Source: Nitratireductor soli
Lineage (GTDB): Bacteria; Pseudomonadota; Alphaproteobacteria; Rhizobiales; Rhizobiaceae
Direction: 5' to 3'
NCBI RefSeq assembly: GCF_001050155.1
Contig: NZ_LFVY01000001.1
Span: 186,001 to 250,000, forward strand
DNA length: 64,000 bases
The notes beneath the pieces are model-generated. The model was given only the letters and a program-made list of their open reading frames with translations. It searched no databases and was not told the DNA's origin. Each line of letters opens with the position of its first letter. Within the stretch, counting starts at the first letter, position 1. Shown in pieces: positions 1 through 8,863 of this stretch. Both the position numbers and the translations under genes were made by a program.

Positions 1-1
1 C

Positions 2-88
2 GACCTGGTCACCGCCGACATGCTGACCGCGCGCCTGACCTTCCACGAAAAGGCCCTGTGGATGCTGCGCGCCATCATTGCCGACTGA
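2..88 (+). CDS. dps: Dps-family DNA-protecting ferritin-like protein (3' end only)
   Basis: This is the last 28 codons of a gene entering from the left edge, ending in TGA. The tail contains TARLTFHEKALWMLRA, which matches the C-terminal helix of Dps proteins, where HEK.LWMLR is a strongly conserved ending. Dps forms a dodecameric cage that oxidises iron with peroxide and shields DNA in starvation. The ferroxidase residues lie outside the window, so the family call rests on this short tail alone. Confidence 0.75.
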   Translation, partial: DLVTADMLTARLTFHEKALWMLRAIIAD

Positions 89-175
89 GCGCGGCTACCT
101 GCTCAGGCGGTCGTCCTGCATCGTGAATTGCCCCCGAAAGTCGTGTCCGGCTTTCGGGGTTTTCTGTTGTCGGCT

Positions 176-1081
176 TCAGGAAACGACAGGGACCAGAACC
201 GCCAGGGCGCCGGGATGCAGTGCGATCCGCGTGGTCTGTTCCAGCGGGCACAGTTCCCCGTCGATGGCGCATTTGAAACGGCGGCGCTGGCTGGGGACTG
301 TCAACGCCACCTCCGTGGCTTCGTGGATCTCCACCTGGTCGTTCTGCCGCCAGCGGCCAATGCCCATGTTGAGGAAAAGCCAGAGAAGGTCGCGCCGGCG
401 ACGGACGCGGGTAACGTAGATGCCGAGCTGGCCGCCATCGGGCCGCTCGGCAAAAGGCAGGCGCTGGCCCTCGGCATAGAGATTGTTGGTCACCGCCAGG
501 CTGGAAGTGGTGGCGAGGATCTTTGCATCGCCCATGTCGAGGGAAACCTTCAGCGAGGCCGGCCTGGCAAGGGTGACGAAGGCAGTGCGGACCGATGCCA
601 TCATCTTGCCGATCCGCGAACGGAACGACATGCGCTCGCGCAGCCTGATCAGTTGCGGATGCATGCCGATGGAAAACTGGTGGACGAAAAAGCGGTCGTT
701 GGCGCGGGCGATGTCGACCCGGCGTATTTCGCCGCTCGCCAGCGCCGTCAAGGCCTCCTCCAGATCGAGGGGGATCTCCAGGCTGCGGGCAAACAGGTTC
801 ATCGTGCCGGCAGGCAACACGGCGAGGGCCTTGTCCGTATGCGCCACCAGGCTCGCCGCCAGCGAGACCGTTCCGTCGCCACCGCCGGCGAGCAGCACAT
901 CGGCGCGTTCATCCGCCGCCGCTTCGCGCATGCAAGGAACCAGATCCTCTCCCTCGGCGAGCCTGGTCTCGATCGTATGGCCGGCGGCCGTGAAAATCTG
1001 CTCCATCCGCGCGGCGAGCGCCTGCGTGTCGAGATCGCGTAGTGTTCCGCCGCCGCGGTTCAGTACGGCCAGGACATGCAT
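176..1081 (-). CDS. Diacylglycerol kinase-family lipid kinase
   Basis: The 301-aa protein has a diacylglycerol-kinase catalytic domain. Its nucleotide-binding motif GGGDGTVS lies about 70 residues in, and PAGTMNLFARSL follows, the usual GT.N.FAR block. YegS/DgkA-like members phosphorylate diacylglycerol, sphingoid or related lipids with ATP at the membrane; the substrate cannot be read from sequence. An upstream GTG at 1096 is in frame, but the ATG at 1081 has an AAGGGAAG ribosome-binding site just before it and starts directly on the family's first strand (MHVLAVLN), so I chose 1081. The gene runs opposite to its neighbours and looks monocistronic. Confidence 0.85.
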   Translation of the reverse strand: MHVLAVLNRGGGTLRDLDTQALAARMEQIFTAAGHTIETRLAEGEDLVPCMREAAADERADVLLAGGGDGTVSLAASLVAHTDKALAVLPAGTMNLFARSLEIPLDLEEALTALASGEIRRVDIARANDRFFVHQFSIGMHPQLIRLRERMSFRSRIGKMMASVRTAFVTLARPASLKVSLDMGDAKILATTSSLAVTNNLYAEGQRLPFAERPDGGQLGIYVTRVRRRRDLLWLFLNMGIGRWRQNDQVEIHEATEVALTVPSQRRRFKCAIDGELCPLEQTTRIALHPGALAVLVPVVS

Positions 1082-1297
1082 GGACTTCCCTTTCACCGAT
1101 CGCCTCAGCTTCGCTCAAGAAGGGCCGGAGGGGAAAAAGGTTCCCTGTGCCGGGGAAGCACCGTCGTGTGGAAAATGGCGGAACCAGATGCGCCAAGATG
1201 CGTTCTACTGATGCAAACGGCCGCGCCCCGATCCCAACCTTGCAAGATCGACTCGGTGCGCGGCCTGTACAGAAACACTGCACATGGAGAGCATATC

Positions 1298-2350
1298 ATG
1301 ATCCGCAACCTTTTGGCGACCACCGCGATCGCAACGCTCGTGGCCACCGGTGCGGTCGCGCAGACAAGCACTGCGCCGACGGCCGCTCCCACCGAAGCAC
1401 CTGTTGAAATGGTCGTCCGAGCCGAAGGCCATCTGGCAACCGACCTAATCGGCAAAGCCGTCTATAACGGCACCGGCGCGGAGGCCGAGAACATCGGCAA
1501 AGTCAACGATCTGGTCCTCGACGACGCCGGCGACGTCAAGGCAATCGTCGTGGGCGTCGGCGGCTTCCTCGGCATTGGCCAGAAGGAAGTCGCCCTCGAA
1601 TACGATCTGGTCGAATGGGCTGAGATGGACGGCGACCGTTGGCTCGTGGTCGAGACGACGGCAGACGCTCTGAAGGCACAGGAAGACTTCGATCGTTCGG
1701 CCTATCGCCCGATGCCGGCTGACGCCGACGTCACGGAAACCAAGCCGGCGACCAGGGACGACCTGGCCAATGCTCCGGTCGCTACCGAGGAAGGCGGCGA
1801 GAGCGCCGTTGTTGCCCCGGAAGGTGATGGCACGAGCGGTTCCACCGGCGGCATGGCCGCCGCCCCGGCTCCCGACGCGACTGCTCCGGCGACCGACGAA
1901 CAGGCTGCCGAGGCCGAAACTCCCGCTCCGGCGGATGCGGAAACGGCCGAGGCGCCGGCTCCCGATGGTTCGATGGCGACCGACGACACCCAGACGTCAG
2001 CGGTCGATCGTGCGGCTCTCGAGGAAATGCCGGTCGATCAGGTCCGTACCGAGGACCTGACGGGCACCACCGTCTACGGCGCCAATGAGGAGAACATCGG
2101 CGAGATCGGCGATGTGATCATCAGCCAGGACGGCAATGTCGATGCGATCCTCGTCGATGTCGGCGGGTTCCTCGGCATCGGCGAGAAGGAAGTCGCCATC
2201 GGCTTGGACAATCTGGCCTTCATGGCTGACGGTGACGGCAAGCTCTATCTCTACACCGAGTTCAGCAAGGAACAGCTGGAGCAGCAGCCGGCCTATGATG
2301 AGGCGGGCTACGCCGAAAAACGCGATGAGATGCGGCTGCAGGTTCAGTAG
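1298..2350 (+). CDS. Exported protein with two PRC-barrel domains
   Basis: The 350-aa protein starts with a Sec signal peptide (MIRNLLATTAIATLVATGAVAQ). Two PRC-barrel domains follow at about residues 45-115 and 255-325. Each carries the near-identical block GGFLGIG(Q/E)KEVA, so the protein arose by internal duplication. Between them is a linker of about 130 residues rich in Ala, Pro, Glu and Thr, probably disordered. Similar proteins are common in Rhizobiales envelopes and their function is unknown; PRC barrels generally mediate protein contacts. I chose the ATG at 1298 because it is preceded by GGAGAG and begins the signal peptide, although the frame stays open for 74 codons upstream. A strong hairpin terminator follows the stop. 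Confidence 0.85.
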   Translation: MIRNLLATTAIATLVATGAVAQTSTAPTAAPTEAPVEMVVRAEGHLATDLIGKAVYNGTGAEAENIGKVNDLVLDDAGDVKAIVVGVGGFLGIGQKEVALEYDLVEWAEMDGDRWLVVETTADALKAQEDFDRSAYRPMPADADVTETKPATRDDLANAPVATEEGGESAVVAPEGDGTSGSTGGMAAAPAPDATAPATDEQAAEAETPAPADAETAEAPAPDGSMATDDTQTSAVDRAALEEMPVDQVRTEDLTGTTVYGANEENIGEIGDVIISQDGNVDAILVDVGGFLGIGEKEVAIGLDNLAFMADGDGKLYLYTEFSKEQLEQQPAYDEAGYAEKRDEMRLQVQ

Positions 2351-2373
2351 ACTGCGCGTACCGCACCATCACG

Positions 2374-2412
2374 AAGGGCCCCGCGTCATCGACGCGGGGC
2401 CTTTATTGTCTT
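2374..2412 (+). terminator. Rho-independent terminator after the PRC-barrel gene
   Basis: An 11-bp perfect GC-rich stem (ggccccgcgtc, loop atc, gacgcggggcc) sits 27 bp after the stop codon and is followed by the T-rich run tttattgtcttt. This is a classical intrinsic terminator on the plus strand. Confidence 0.9.
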
Positions 2413-2528
2413 TAATTTGTTGACGGTCTGTAGAATTAAATCCCATTTCATTGACGGCTTTTGATTGCCATTTTCCGTGCTACGCTCGGTCCGTCGAGAG
2501 GCCGGGGCAACCCGTGAAAGGGCACACC

Positions 2529-3461
2529 ATGCTCACGCAGATCGAAGGCATCCATCACATCACCTCAATGGCGCGCGACGCGCAGGCGACCGACCGGTTC
2601 TTCACAGAGACGCTCGGTTTGCGGCGCGTGAAGAAGACCGTCAATTTCGACGCGCCGGACGTCTATCACCTCTACTATGCCAATGGCGTCGGCCAGCCCG
2701 GCACGGTGATGACCTATTTTCCGTTTCCCAATATCGGTCATGGCACGCGTGGGGTGGGTGAGGTCGGCACCACCGCATTCTCCGTGCCGGAAGGCGCGCT
2801 CGGCTATTGGGCGAAGCGCTTCGAGGAGCACGGCGTCGGCGGACTGGCGCATGAATCGCGCTTCGGCGAACCACGCCTGCGCTTTGCAGGCGTCGATGGC
2901 GACGGGTTTGCGCTGGTCGAGGTGAAGGACGATCGGCGGTCGCCCTGGGATGGGGCGGGAATCGGCGAGGACGTGGCCATCCGCGGCTTCCATTCCGCCT
3001 CGCTCACCCTGCGCGACAGCGGGGGAACGCGGGCGCTGCTCGAGCTGATGGGCTACACGCCCGGTCCCGAGGAAGACGGCATTCTGCGCATGGTGCGCCA
3101 GGATTCCAATGGTGCCGGCATCATCGACCTGGAAAGCCGGCCGGACGCACCGGCGGCGCGCCAGGGAGCGGGTTCGGTTCACCACATCGCCTTTGCCGTG
3201 GCGGACGATGCCGCGCAGCTTGCCGTGCGCCAGCGGCTGACGGAGGAGGGATTCCAGGTCACGCCGGTGATCGACCGGGACTACTTCCACGCGATCTATT
3301 TTCGCGCGCCGGGTGGGGTGTTGTTCGAGGTCGCCACCAACCCGCCGGGCTTTGCCAATGACGAACAGATGGCGCATCTGGGCGAGGCATTGAAACTGCC
3401 CACCCAGCACGAGCATCTGCGCGCGCAGCTGGAAAAGACCCTGCCGGAAATCGGAGCGTAG
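2529..3461 (+). CDS. Ring-cleaving dioxygenase of the VOC superfamily (MhqO-like)
   Basis: The 310-aa protein has two vicinal-oxygen-chelate modules. The metal ligands are visible as His in GIHHITSMA near the N-terminus, His in SVHHIAFAV near residue 220 and Glu in GVLFEVATNPPGF near residue 265. This matches the hydroquinone/catechol-cleaving MhqO/LinE-type dioxygenases. The next gene is a MhqD-type esterase 3 bp downstream, the same pair found in quinone-detoxification operons of other bacteria, which supports that role. The start at 2529 follows GTGAAAGGG and begins exactly at the first VOC strand. Actual substrate and regulator are unknown. Confidence 0.82.
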   Translation: MLTQIEGIHHITSMARDAQATDRFFTETLGLRRVKKTVNFDAPDVYHLYYANGVGQPGTVMTYFPFPNIGHGTRGVGEVGTTAFSVPEGALGYWAKRFEEHGVGGLAHESRFGEPRLRFAGVDGDGFALVEVKDDRRSPWDGAGIGEDVAIRGFHSASLTLRDSGGTRALLELMGYTPGPEEDGILRMVRQDSNGAGIIDLESRPDAPAARQGAGSVHHIAFAVADDAAQLAVRQRLTEEGFQVTPVIDRDYFHAIYFRAPGGVLFEVATNPPGFANDEQMAHLGEALKLPTQHEHLRAQLEKTLPEIGA

Positions 3462-3464
3462 GCG

Positions 3465-4094
3465 ATGGCCCTGGAGTCCTACGCATATCACCGCAGCTCG
3501 GCCGGTCCGGACAAGCCGCTTCTGTTCCTGTTCCACGGCACGGGCGGCAGCGAGGAGCAACTCCTGCATCTGGGCGCTGATCTCGTGCCCGGAGCCGGCC
3601 TCGTCGCGCCACGCGGCGACGTTAGCGAGCACGGGGCGGCGCGGTTCTTCCGCCGCACCGGCGAGGGCGTCTACGACATGGACGACCTGGCGCGGGCGAC
3701 GGCCAGGATGATCGCCTTCGTTCAGGCGCATGTGGATGCCGAGAAGCCGAGCAGGATTATGGGGCTCGGCTATTCCAACGGGGCGAACATCCTGGCGTCG
3801 GTCGTCTTCGCCCAGCCGTCATTGTTCGACGCGGCGGTGCTGATGCACCCGCTGATCCCGTTCAAGCCGCATTGGGGCGCCGAAACGGTGGCAACGCGGC
3901 TCCTGGTGACGGCGGGGCGCAGCGACCCGATCTGCCCCGCGCCACTGACCAACCGGCTGATGAGCTATCTGGAAAGCGCCGGCGCGGACACCCAGATAGA
4001 GTGGCACGATGGCGGGCATGAAATCCGCCCGAACGAAATCGCAGCAGCGGCGCGCTTCCTGGCGACGTCGCGAACCGGAGAGGACCGACATTGA
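3465..4094 (+). CDS. Alpha/beta hydrolase, carboxylesterase (MhqD/YpfH-like)
   Basis: The 209-aa serine hydrolase of the phospholipase/carboxylesterase family shows the oxyanion region FHGTGG at about residue 24, the nucleophile elbow GYSNG near residue 103, an acid in GRSDPI and the catalytic His in DGGHEI near the C-terminus. It starts 3 bp after the dioxygenase gene, so the two are almost certainly co-transcribed. In quinone-stress operons of other bacteria a MhqD-like hydrolase acts with the dioxygenase. That pairing is known biology; applying it here is inference. Confidence 0.8.
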   Translation: MALESYAYHRSSAGPDKPLLFLFHGTGGSEEQLLHLGADLVPGAGLVAPRGDVSEHGAARFFRRTGEGVYDMDDLARATARMIAFVQAHVDAEKPSRIMGLGYSNGANILASVVFAQPSLFDAAVLMHPLIPFKPHWGAETVATRLLVTAGRSDPICPAPLTNRLMSYLESAGADTQIEWHDGGHEIRPNEIAAAARFLATSRTGEDRH

Positions 4095-4390
4095 TGAGCG
4101 AGATGCAGCCGATCACCGCCGAGGACAATGGCAGCAAGGGCCGCTATGTCTATCGCGCCGACGGGCATGAAGCCGAGATGACCTTCTCCAAGGTCGGGAC
4201 CAGCCAGATCATCATCGACCACACCGAAGTGCCGGAGGCCTTTCGCGGGCAGGGCGTCGGCGTGGCGCTGGTCGCGCGCGCCGTCGAGGACGCGCGACAG
4301 AGCGGCGTGAAGATCAGGCCGCTCTGCCCCTTCGCCGCGGCGCAGTTTCGCCGGCATGCGGAATGGCACGACGTGCTGGTGGAGCGGTAG
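4094..4390 (+). CDS. Small GNAT-family N-acetyltransferase (YjdJ-like)
   Basis: The 98-aa protein consists of one short GNAT domain. The acetyl-CoA loop is visible in FRGQGVGVALVARAVEDAR, and IRPLCPFAAAQFRRH is the typical end of the YjdJ/GTLF3B-like group (PF14542). The ATG overlaps the last base of the esterase stop codon, so translation is coupled to the two genes upstream. A TTG three bases earlier could also serve as the start. The acetyl acceptor is unknown; the context suggests a minor detoxification role. Confidence 0.75.
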   Translation: MSEMQPITAEDNGSKGRYVYRADGHEAEMTFSKVGTSQIIIDHTEVPEAFRGQGVGVALVARAVEDARQSGVKIRPLCPFAAAQFRRHAEWHDVLVER

Positions 4391-4457
4391 ATTCACCGGT
4401 TTGCGTGAACGGCTTCAGGCTGCAGAACGAGAGTGGTGGTGCGTTGCATCCCGCCCC

Positions 4458-4536
4458 CGTGGTTCGACAAGCTCTCCATGAGGGCTCCGTTGCTGTGCCT
4501 TCAACTTCACCCTCATGGTGATCTTGTCGAACCACG
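4458..4536. repeat. Intergenic palindrome of the TTCGACAAGCTC family
   Basis: A 27-nt arm at 4458-4484 pairs with an inverted arm at 4510-4536 with two mismatches; the core is ggttcgacaagctc...catgaggg. The same core recurs at 23555-23745 and 42464-42607, always between genes. It lies between two convergent genes and may act as a bidirectional transcription end. Confidence 0.8.
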
Positions 4537-4583
4537 AGGGTGAACGCACCGGCGTTTTCGCAGTGCTCATGAAGCTGCGGCTT

Positions 4584-6071
4584 TCACGCTGCCTGTTTGA
4601 TCGGCTGCGCGGCAGCCTCGATAAACGTGCGATGCAGCGCCTTGACCGCTTCTTCCAGTTCCGCGCTGCGCACCAGGAACTGCACATCGACGCCGCGGCC
4701 CGTTTCCTGGGCGGAGATCGGCGCGATGCCCTCGCCATCGAGCGCCGTCAGGCCCTTCAGCATCACGCCAAGCCCCTTCAGGTCGCGGCCGATCACCGAG
4801 ACCATGCCGGCGCGGCGCGCCGTGACGCGTGCCGAGGGATAGCGCTCGGCCAGGTCCCGCTCGACCCGGCGCACGGATTTCAGCGTCGCTTCCACGTGGT
4901 GGACGATGGAATTGGCGTTCGATGATTTCGAGACGATGCGCACCCGGTGGCGTGTCAGCACGTCGAGGATCGCCGCGTCGTAGCCCTTCGCGCCGACCAT
5001 GTCCTGTTCGAACAGTTCGAGCGTCGTCACCGGCAGGCCGGTGATCATTTCGACGCCCGGATGCGCCGCCTGTTCGGCGTCGATGAGGGTGCCGGGATCT
5101 TCCGGCTCGAAGGCATTGGCGACGCGCAGCGGCACGCCCGCCTGGCGCAGTTTCTTGGCGGCCTTGGGGTGGATTGCCTCCATCCCCATGTTGGAAAGCT
5201 GGTCGGCGACATCGTAATTGGTGCGGCCGATCTTGCGCACATTCTCCGGCCCGACCAGGCGCGGGTCGGCGCTGGAGAGGTGGAACTCCTTGTGGATGAT
5301 CGCCTCGCGGGCGCCCGTCAGGGCAGCGATGGTGGCGAAGGTCACCTCGGAATAGCCGCGATCGAACTCGCGCATCAGCCCCTCGCGGCATTGCGCATAG
5401 CCGGTGACGATGGGCAGTTCGCGCGACAGGTCGATCTCGCCGAAGGCGCGTTCGATGCGCTCGTCGAGCGTCGGTTGCGTTTCGTCGCGCCAGCCGGTCA
5501 GGTCGATGAAACGGGCGTTGACGCCATGGCGGCGCAGAAGCAGGGCCAGATTGCTGGCCGAATGCGCCTCGCCCAGCGCCGACAGGAGCTCGCGGATCGT
5601 CTGCATGTGCTCGCCGAGCTGGAAATGGCCGTAGGAGCATAGCCGCTGCAGGTCGATCAGGCAGCCGCGCGCGCCCTCGATGCGCTCGCGGACGAAATCG
5701 TCGGCAGCGTGGCGATCGCCGGCATCGTCGAACATCGATGTGTTGATGGCGTGCATGGCGCGGCTGACGCCGCTCAGCGCCTCCATCCAGCCATGCTCGT
5801 TGTCGGCCTGGGCAAACAGCGCATAGACGCCGGCCTCGCCGGATTTCTTGTGCTCCAGCAGCTTGTCGGTGATGCCGCCGAAGGCGGAGACGACGAAGAC
5901 GCGGCTGTAGAGATCGTTGCCGCGCCGCGCGCCGATCAGGATCGTCTCGATCAGTTCGCGGGCGCGGCTCATGGAACTGCCGCCGATCTTCTCGACCGTA
6001 TGCTTGCGGCGCGCCGGAGGTGCGGCGGGGCCGGTCTCGGCCACACCCTTCGTGTTTTCTTGCTTGGTCAT
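4584..6071 (-). CDS. ask: Aspartokinase of the ectoine pathway (Ask_Ect)
   Basis: The 495-aa aspartate kinase phosphorylates L-aspartate as the first step toward aspartate semialdehyde, the ectoine precursor. The N-terminal nucleotide-binding motif is VEKIGGSSMS, the form typical of the specialised Ask_Ect group rather than the KFGGTSV of LysC. Two ACT-like regions close the protein (around VRIVSKSSNANSI and VSVIGRDLKGLG). It is the last gene of ectA-B-C-D-ask, 79 bp after ectD. Ask_Ect enzymes in other bacteria are known to escape ordinary lysine/threonine feedback, so the cell can push carbon into ectoine under salt stress. Confidence 0.93.
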   Translation of the reverse strand: MTKQENTKGVAETGPAAPPARRKHTVEKIGGSSMSRARELIETILIGARRGNDLYSRVFVVSAFGGITDKLLEHKKSGEAGVYALFAQADNEHGWMEALSGVSRAMHAINTSMFDDAGDRHAADDFVRERIEGARGCLIDLQRLCSYGHFQLGEHMQTIRELLSALGEAHSASNLALLLRRHGVNARFIDLTGWRDETQPTLDERIERAFGEIDLSRELPIVTGYAQCREGLMREFDRGYSEVTFATIAALTGAREAIIHKEFHLSSADPRLVGPENVRKIGRTNYDVADQLSNMGMEAIHPKAAKKLRQAGVPLRVANAFEPEDPGTLIDAEQAAHPGVEMITGLPVTTLELFEQDMVGAKGYDAAILDVLTRHRVRIVSKSSNANSIVHHVEATLKSVRRVERDLAERYPSARVTARRAGMVSVIGRDLKGLGVMLKGLTALDGEGIAPISAQETGRGVDVQFLVRSAELEEAVKALHRTFIEAAAQPIKQAA

Positions 6072-6112
6072 GGGTTCCGCTGTCTGTTCCGTATCTTTGG
6101 TTTCTGCGCATT

Positions 6113-6153
6113 CGTACGGGCGTCAGGTGTTCCCATCCGACCGCAGAAAGCTA
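6113..6153. repeat. Probable degenerate RIME-like repeat at the end of ectD
   Basis: The stretch gggcgtcaggtgttccca...ccgcagaaagcta resembles the module ggacgtcaggtgattccacctgactgcaaaatgctcta of the RIME-like family described for 33604-33711. It is diverged, and it ends at the ectD stop codon (cta on the plus strand), as several better copies do at other genes. Confidence 0.35.
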
Positions 6154-7083
6154 AACCAGTTTCCCGGTGGCGATCTCGATGGCCTTTGCCTCTCCCCGCT
6201 CGGCGAGAAAATCAGGCCGGGCCTTTTTGGCGCCGAACGGCTCTTCGAGCTGGTTCGACATGGCGTTGAAGACGAAAAAGCCATTCGAGCGGGAAAACGG
6301 GGTGATGTTGCCGTTCGACCCGTGCATCGTGTTGCAGTCGAAGAAGACCAGCGTGCCGGCCTTGCCGGTGGCTGCGGTGATGCCGTGCGCATTGGCCAGT
6401 TTCGCCAATGCCTCATGCGAGGGCACGCCCACTTCCTGCTTCTTCAGCGACGCCTTGTGGTTGTCGTCCGGCGTTTCACCGGCACAGGCGATGAAGTGCT
6501 TGTGCGAGCCGGGCATCAGCATCAGCGGGCCGTTCAGCGCGTCATTGTCGGTCAACAGCAGCGAGGCGGAAACGGCGCGCATGCGCGGCATGCCGTCCTC
6601 GGCGTGCCAGGTCTCGAAATCCGAATGCCAGTAGAATTCCTTGCCGGTGAAGCCCGGCTTGTAGTTCAGCCGCGACTGGTGGACATAGACATCGTCGCCG
6701 AGCAGGAAGCTGGCGATGCCGGCCAACCGGCGGTCGCGCGCCAGCCGGTTGAACAGCGGGCTTTGCTCGGGAAGCTTGAAGACGGTGCGCACCTCGTCCG
6801 AACCCGGTTCGGTGATGACGCTGCCGTCCATCAGGTCGCGCCCGCCGGAGCGCAGGGCGGCCGATTCGGCCATCAGCGCCTCGACTTCCTCGGCGGAAAA
6901 CAGGTCTTTCAGGATGAGAAAACCGTCGCGGTCGAACTGGTCGGCCTGCTGGGCCGTCAGCGGCGCGTCGGGGCGCCACTGGCTCCAGACGGTCTTGTCC
7001 GGGCGCGGCAGCCAGCGTTCTTCGGGCAGCCTGCTCGGATAGGGGTCCTGAGTTCGGTCACGTTCCCTGGACATCGCTGTCAT
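6151..7083 (-). CDS. ectD: Ectoine 5-hydroxylase EctD
   Basis: The 310-aa Fe(II)/2-oxoglutarate dioxygenase converts ectoine to 5-hydroxyectoine in the cytoplasm. The EctD signature is present (WHSDFETWHAEDGMP near residue 150). Its His and Asp are iron ligands; the third ligand is His in DCNTMHGSNGN near residue 250. The size matches the family (about 300 aa). The start at 7083 follows AAGGAG. It lies 45 bp after ectC in the ect operon. Having ectD means the organism can make hydroxyectoine, which protects better against heat and desiccation. Confidence 0.96.
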   Translation of the reverse strand: MTAMSRERDRTQDPYPSRLPEERWLPRPDKTVWSQWRPDAPLTAQQADQFDRDGFLILKDLFSAEEVEALMAESAALRSGGRDLMDGSVITEPGSDEVRTVFKLPEQSPLFNRLARDRRLAGIASFLLGDDVYVHQSRLNYKPGFTGKEFYWHSDFETWHAEDGMPRMRAVSASLLLTDNDALNGPLMLMPGSHKHFIACAGETPDDNHKASLKKQEVGVPSHEALAKLANAHGITAATGKAGTLVFFDCNTMHGSNGNITPFSRSNGFFVFNAMSNQLEEPFGAKKARPDFLAERGEAKAIEIATGKLV

Positions 7084-7128
7084 GGTCGTTCTCCTTGTTT
7101 TTCAGGTTTGGTGAAATCTCAATGCGGT

Positions 7129-7521
7129 TCAGGCGTCCTCAAGCGCATATGAGCCATCGGCCTGATGCACTTCCTTGCCGGTCACCGGCGGGTTGAAGGC
7201 GCAGGCCATGACCATCGGCTTGTCGGCATCGGCGCGCAGGATATGCTTGTCGTGCTTGTCGAGCGCGTACATGACGCCGGGGCGGATCGGGTGCACTTCG
7301 CCGGTGGCGAGGTCCTCGATGGAGCCGGTGCCGTCGACGCAATAGACGCATTCCAGATGGTTCTTGTAATGCATGGGCAGTTCCGCGCCGGCGTGGATGG
7401 TGGTGATGTGGAACGAGAAGCCCATCGCGTCCGACTTCAGGAGAAGCCGCACGCTGTCCCAGCCTTGTGAAAAGACGTGGCGCTCGGTGTTCTTCGCTTC
7501 GTTCAGGTCCCTGACGATCAT
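7129..7521 (-). CDS. ectC: L-ectoine synthase EctC
   Basis: The 130-aa cupin-fold enzyme closes N-gamma-acetyl-2,4-diaminobutyrate into ectoine. The cupin core shows [20 protein letters not shown], with the metal-binding Glu and the conserved Tyr of EctC enzymes, and the characteristic start [16 protein letters not shown]. Length equals the family norm. The gap to ectB is only 5 bp and its CGGAG ribosome-binding site overlaps the ectB end, so the two are co-translated. Confidence 0.97.
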   Translation of the reverse strand: MIVRDLNEAKNTERHVFSQGWDSVRLLLKSDAMGFSFHITTIHAGAELPMHYKNHLECVYCVDGTGSIEDLATGEVHPIRPGVMYALDKHDKHILRADADKPMVMACAFNPPVTGKEVHQADGSYALEDA

Positions 7522-7526
7522 GGTCG

Positions 7527-8816
7527 TTACTCCGCTGCGATCTTCGTGCTGTGTATGGTTTCCGCCACGGCGGCTTCGAGAATGTCGAGGCCACGGGCAA
7601 AGGTTTCCTGGTCGATGGTCAGCGGACAGAGCACCTTGACCACCTCGTCATGGGCACCGGAGGTCTCGATGATCAGCCCGTCGCGGAAGGCGCGCCGGCA
7701 GATGTCGCCCGCGGTCTTGCCCGAGCCGACATCGACGCCGAGCATCATGCCACGGCCCTTGACGCGGGCGTTGGGCACGAGGGCGGCGATCTTTTGCAGG
7801 CGTGTCTCCAGATAGGCGCCGCGCTCGGCAATCGTCGCGCGGAACGCATCGTCGGCCCAGAATTTCTCCAGCGCAGCGCGCGCGGTGACGAAGGCGTGGT
7901 TGTTGCCGCGAAACGTGCCGTTGTGCTCGGCCGGGCCGAAGACATCGTATTTCGGCTTCACCAGCACGGCGGCGAAGGGCAGGCCGTAGCCCGACAGCGA
8001 TTTCGCCATGGTGACGATGTCGGGTGAAATGCCCATCTCGTCGAAGGAGAAGAAATCGCCCGTGCGGCCGCAGCCGGCCTGGATGTCGTCGATGATCAGC
8101 AGGGCGCCGTGGGCGCGGGCGATCTCACTGACCCGGCGGACCCAGTCGCGCGAGGCGGCGTTCAAACCGCCTTCGCCCTGGACGGTCTCGAACAGGATGG
8201 CGGCCGGCTTCTCGATGCCGCTGGAAGGCTCTGTCAGCATGCGGTTCAAGAGGTCGGCCGTGTCGATGTCGCCGCCCATCGCATTGTGATAGGGCAGGCG
8301 CGTGACATGGTCGAGCGGTACGCCGGCGCCGGCGCGGTGATAACCGTTGCCGGTGGCGGCCAGCGCGCCCAGCGTCACGCCGTGGAAACCGTTGGTGAAG
8401 GCGATGACGTTCTGCCGGCCGGTCGCCTTGCGGGCGATCTTCAGCGCCGCCTCGATGGCGTTGGCGCCGGTCGGGCCGGTGAACAGGACGCGGTGCTCCA
8501 TGTCGCGCGGGCGCAGGATCAGGCGCTCGAACGTTTTCAGGAATTCCGCCTTGGCGTCGGTGTGCATGTCGAGCCCGTGGGTGACGCCGTCGCGCTCGAT
8601 ATGGGCGATCAGCGCCGCCTTCATGTCCGGGTCGTTGTGGCCGTAATTCAGCGTCGAGCAACCGGCGAGGAAGTCGATGTAGTCGCGGCCCGCCGCATCG
8701 GTCAGCGTCGCGCCCTCGGCCCTGGTGAAGACGGTCGGGAAGCTGCGGCAGTAGCTGCGCGCTTCCGATTCGCGCCGTGCAAAAATCTGTTTGTCGTCCG
8801 TCGTGACGGTCGTCAT
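7527..8816 (-). CDS. ectB: L-2,4-diaminobutyrate transaminase EctB
   Basis: The 429-aa class-III PLP aminotransferase makes 2,4-diaminobutyrate from aspartate semialdehyde and glutamate. It has the cofactor region [17 protein letters not shown] followed by the PLP-binding Lys in [13 protein letters not shown], and the family's NYGHNDP and TGPTGANA blocks near the N-terminus. Start at 8816 follows GAAGGAAAA. It is the second gene of the ect operon, 47 bp after ectA. Confidence 0.96.
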   Translation of the reverse strand: MTTVTTDDKQIFARRESEARSYCRSFPTVFTRAEGATLTDAAGRDYIDFLAGCSTLNYGHNDPDMKAALIAHIERDGVTHGLDMHTDAKAEFLKTFERLILRPRDMEHRVLFTGPTGANAIEAALKIARKATGRQNVIAFTNGFHGVTLGALAATGNGYHRAGAGVPLDHVTRLPYHNAMGGDIDTADLLNRMLTEPSSGIEKPAAILFETVQGEGGLNAASRDWVRRVSEIARAHGALLIIDDIQAGCGRTGDFFSFDEMGISPDIVTMAKSLSGYGLPFAAVLVKPKYDVFGPAEHNGTFRGNNHAFVTARAALEKFWADDAFRATIAERGAYLETRLQKIAALVPNARVKGRGMMLGVDVGSGKTAGDICRRAFRDGLIIETSGAHDEVVKVLCPLTIDQETFARGLDILEAAVAETIHSTKIAAE

Positions 8817-8863
8817 GGGTTTTCCTTCGGGTTTGTCATCGGTCGTTCGGAGGAGAGGCCGCG

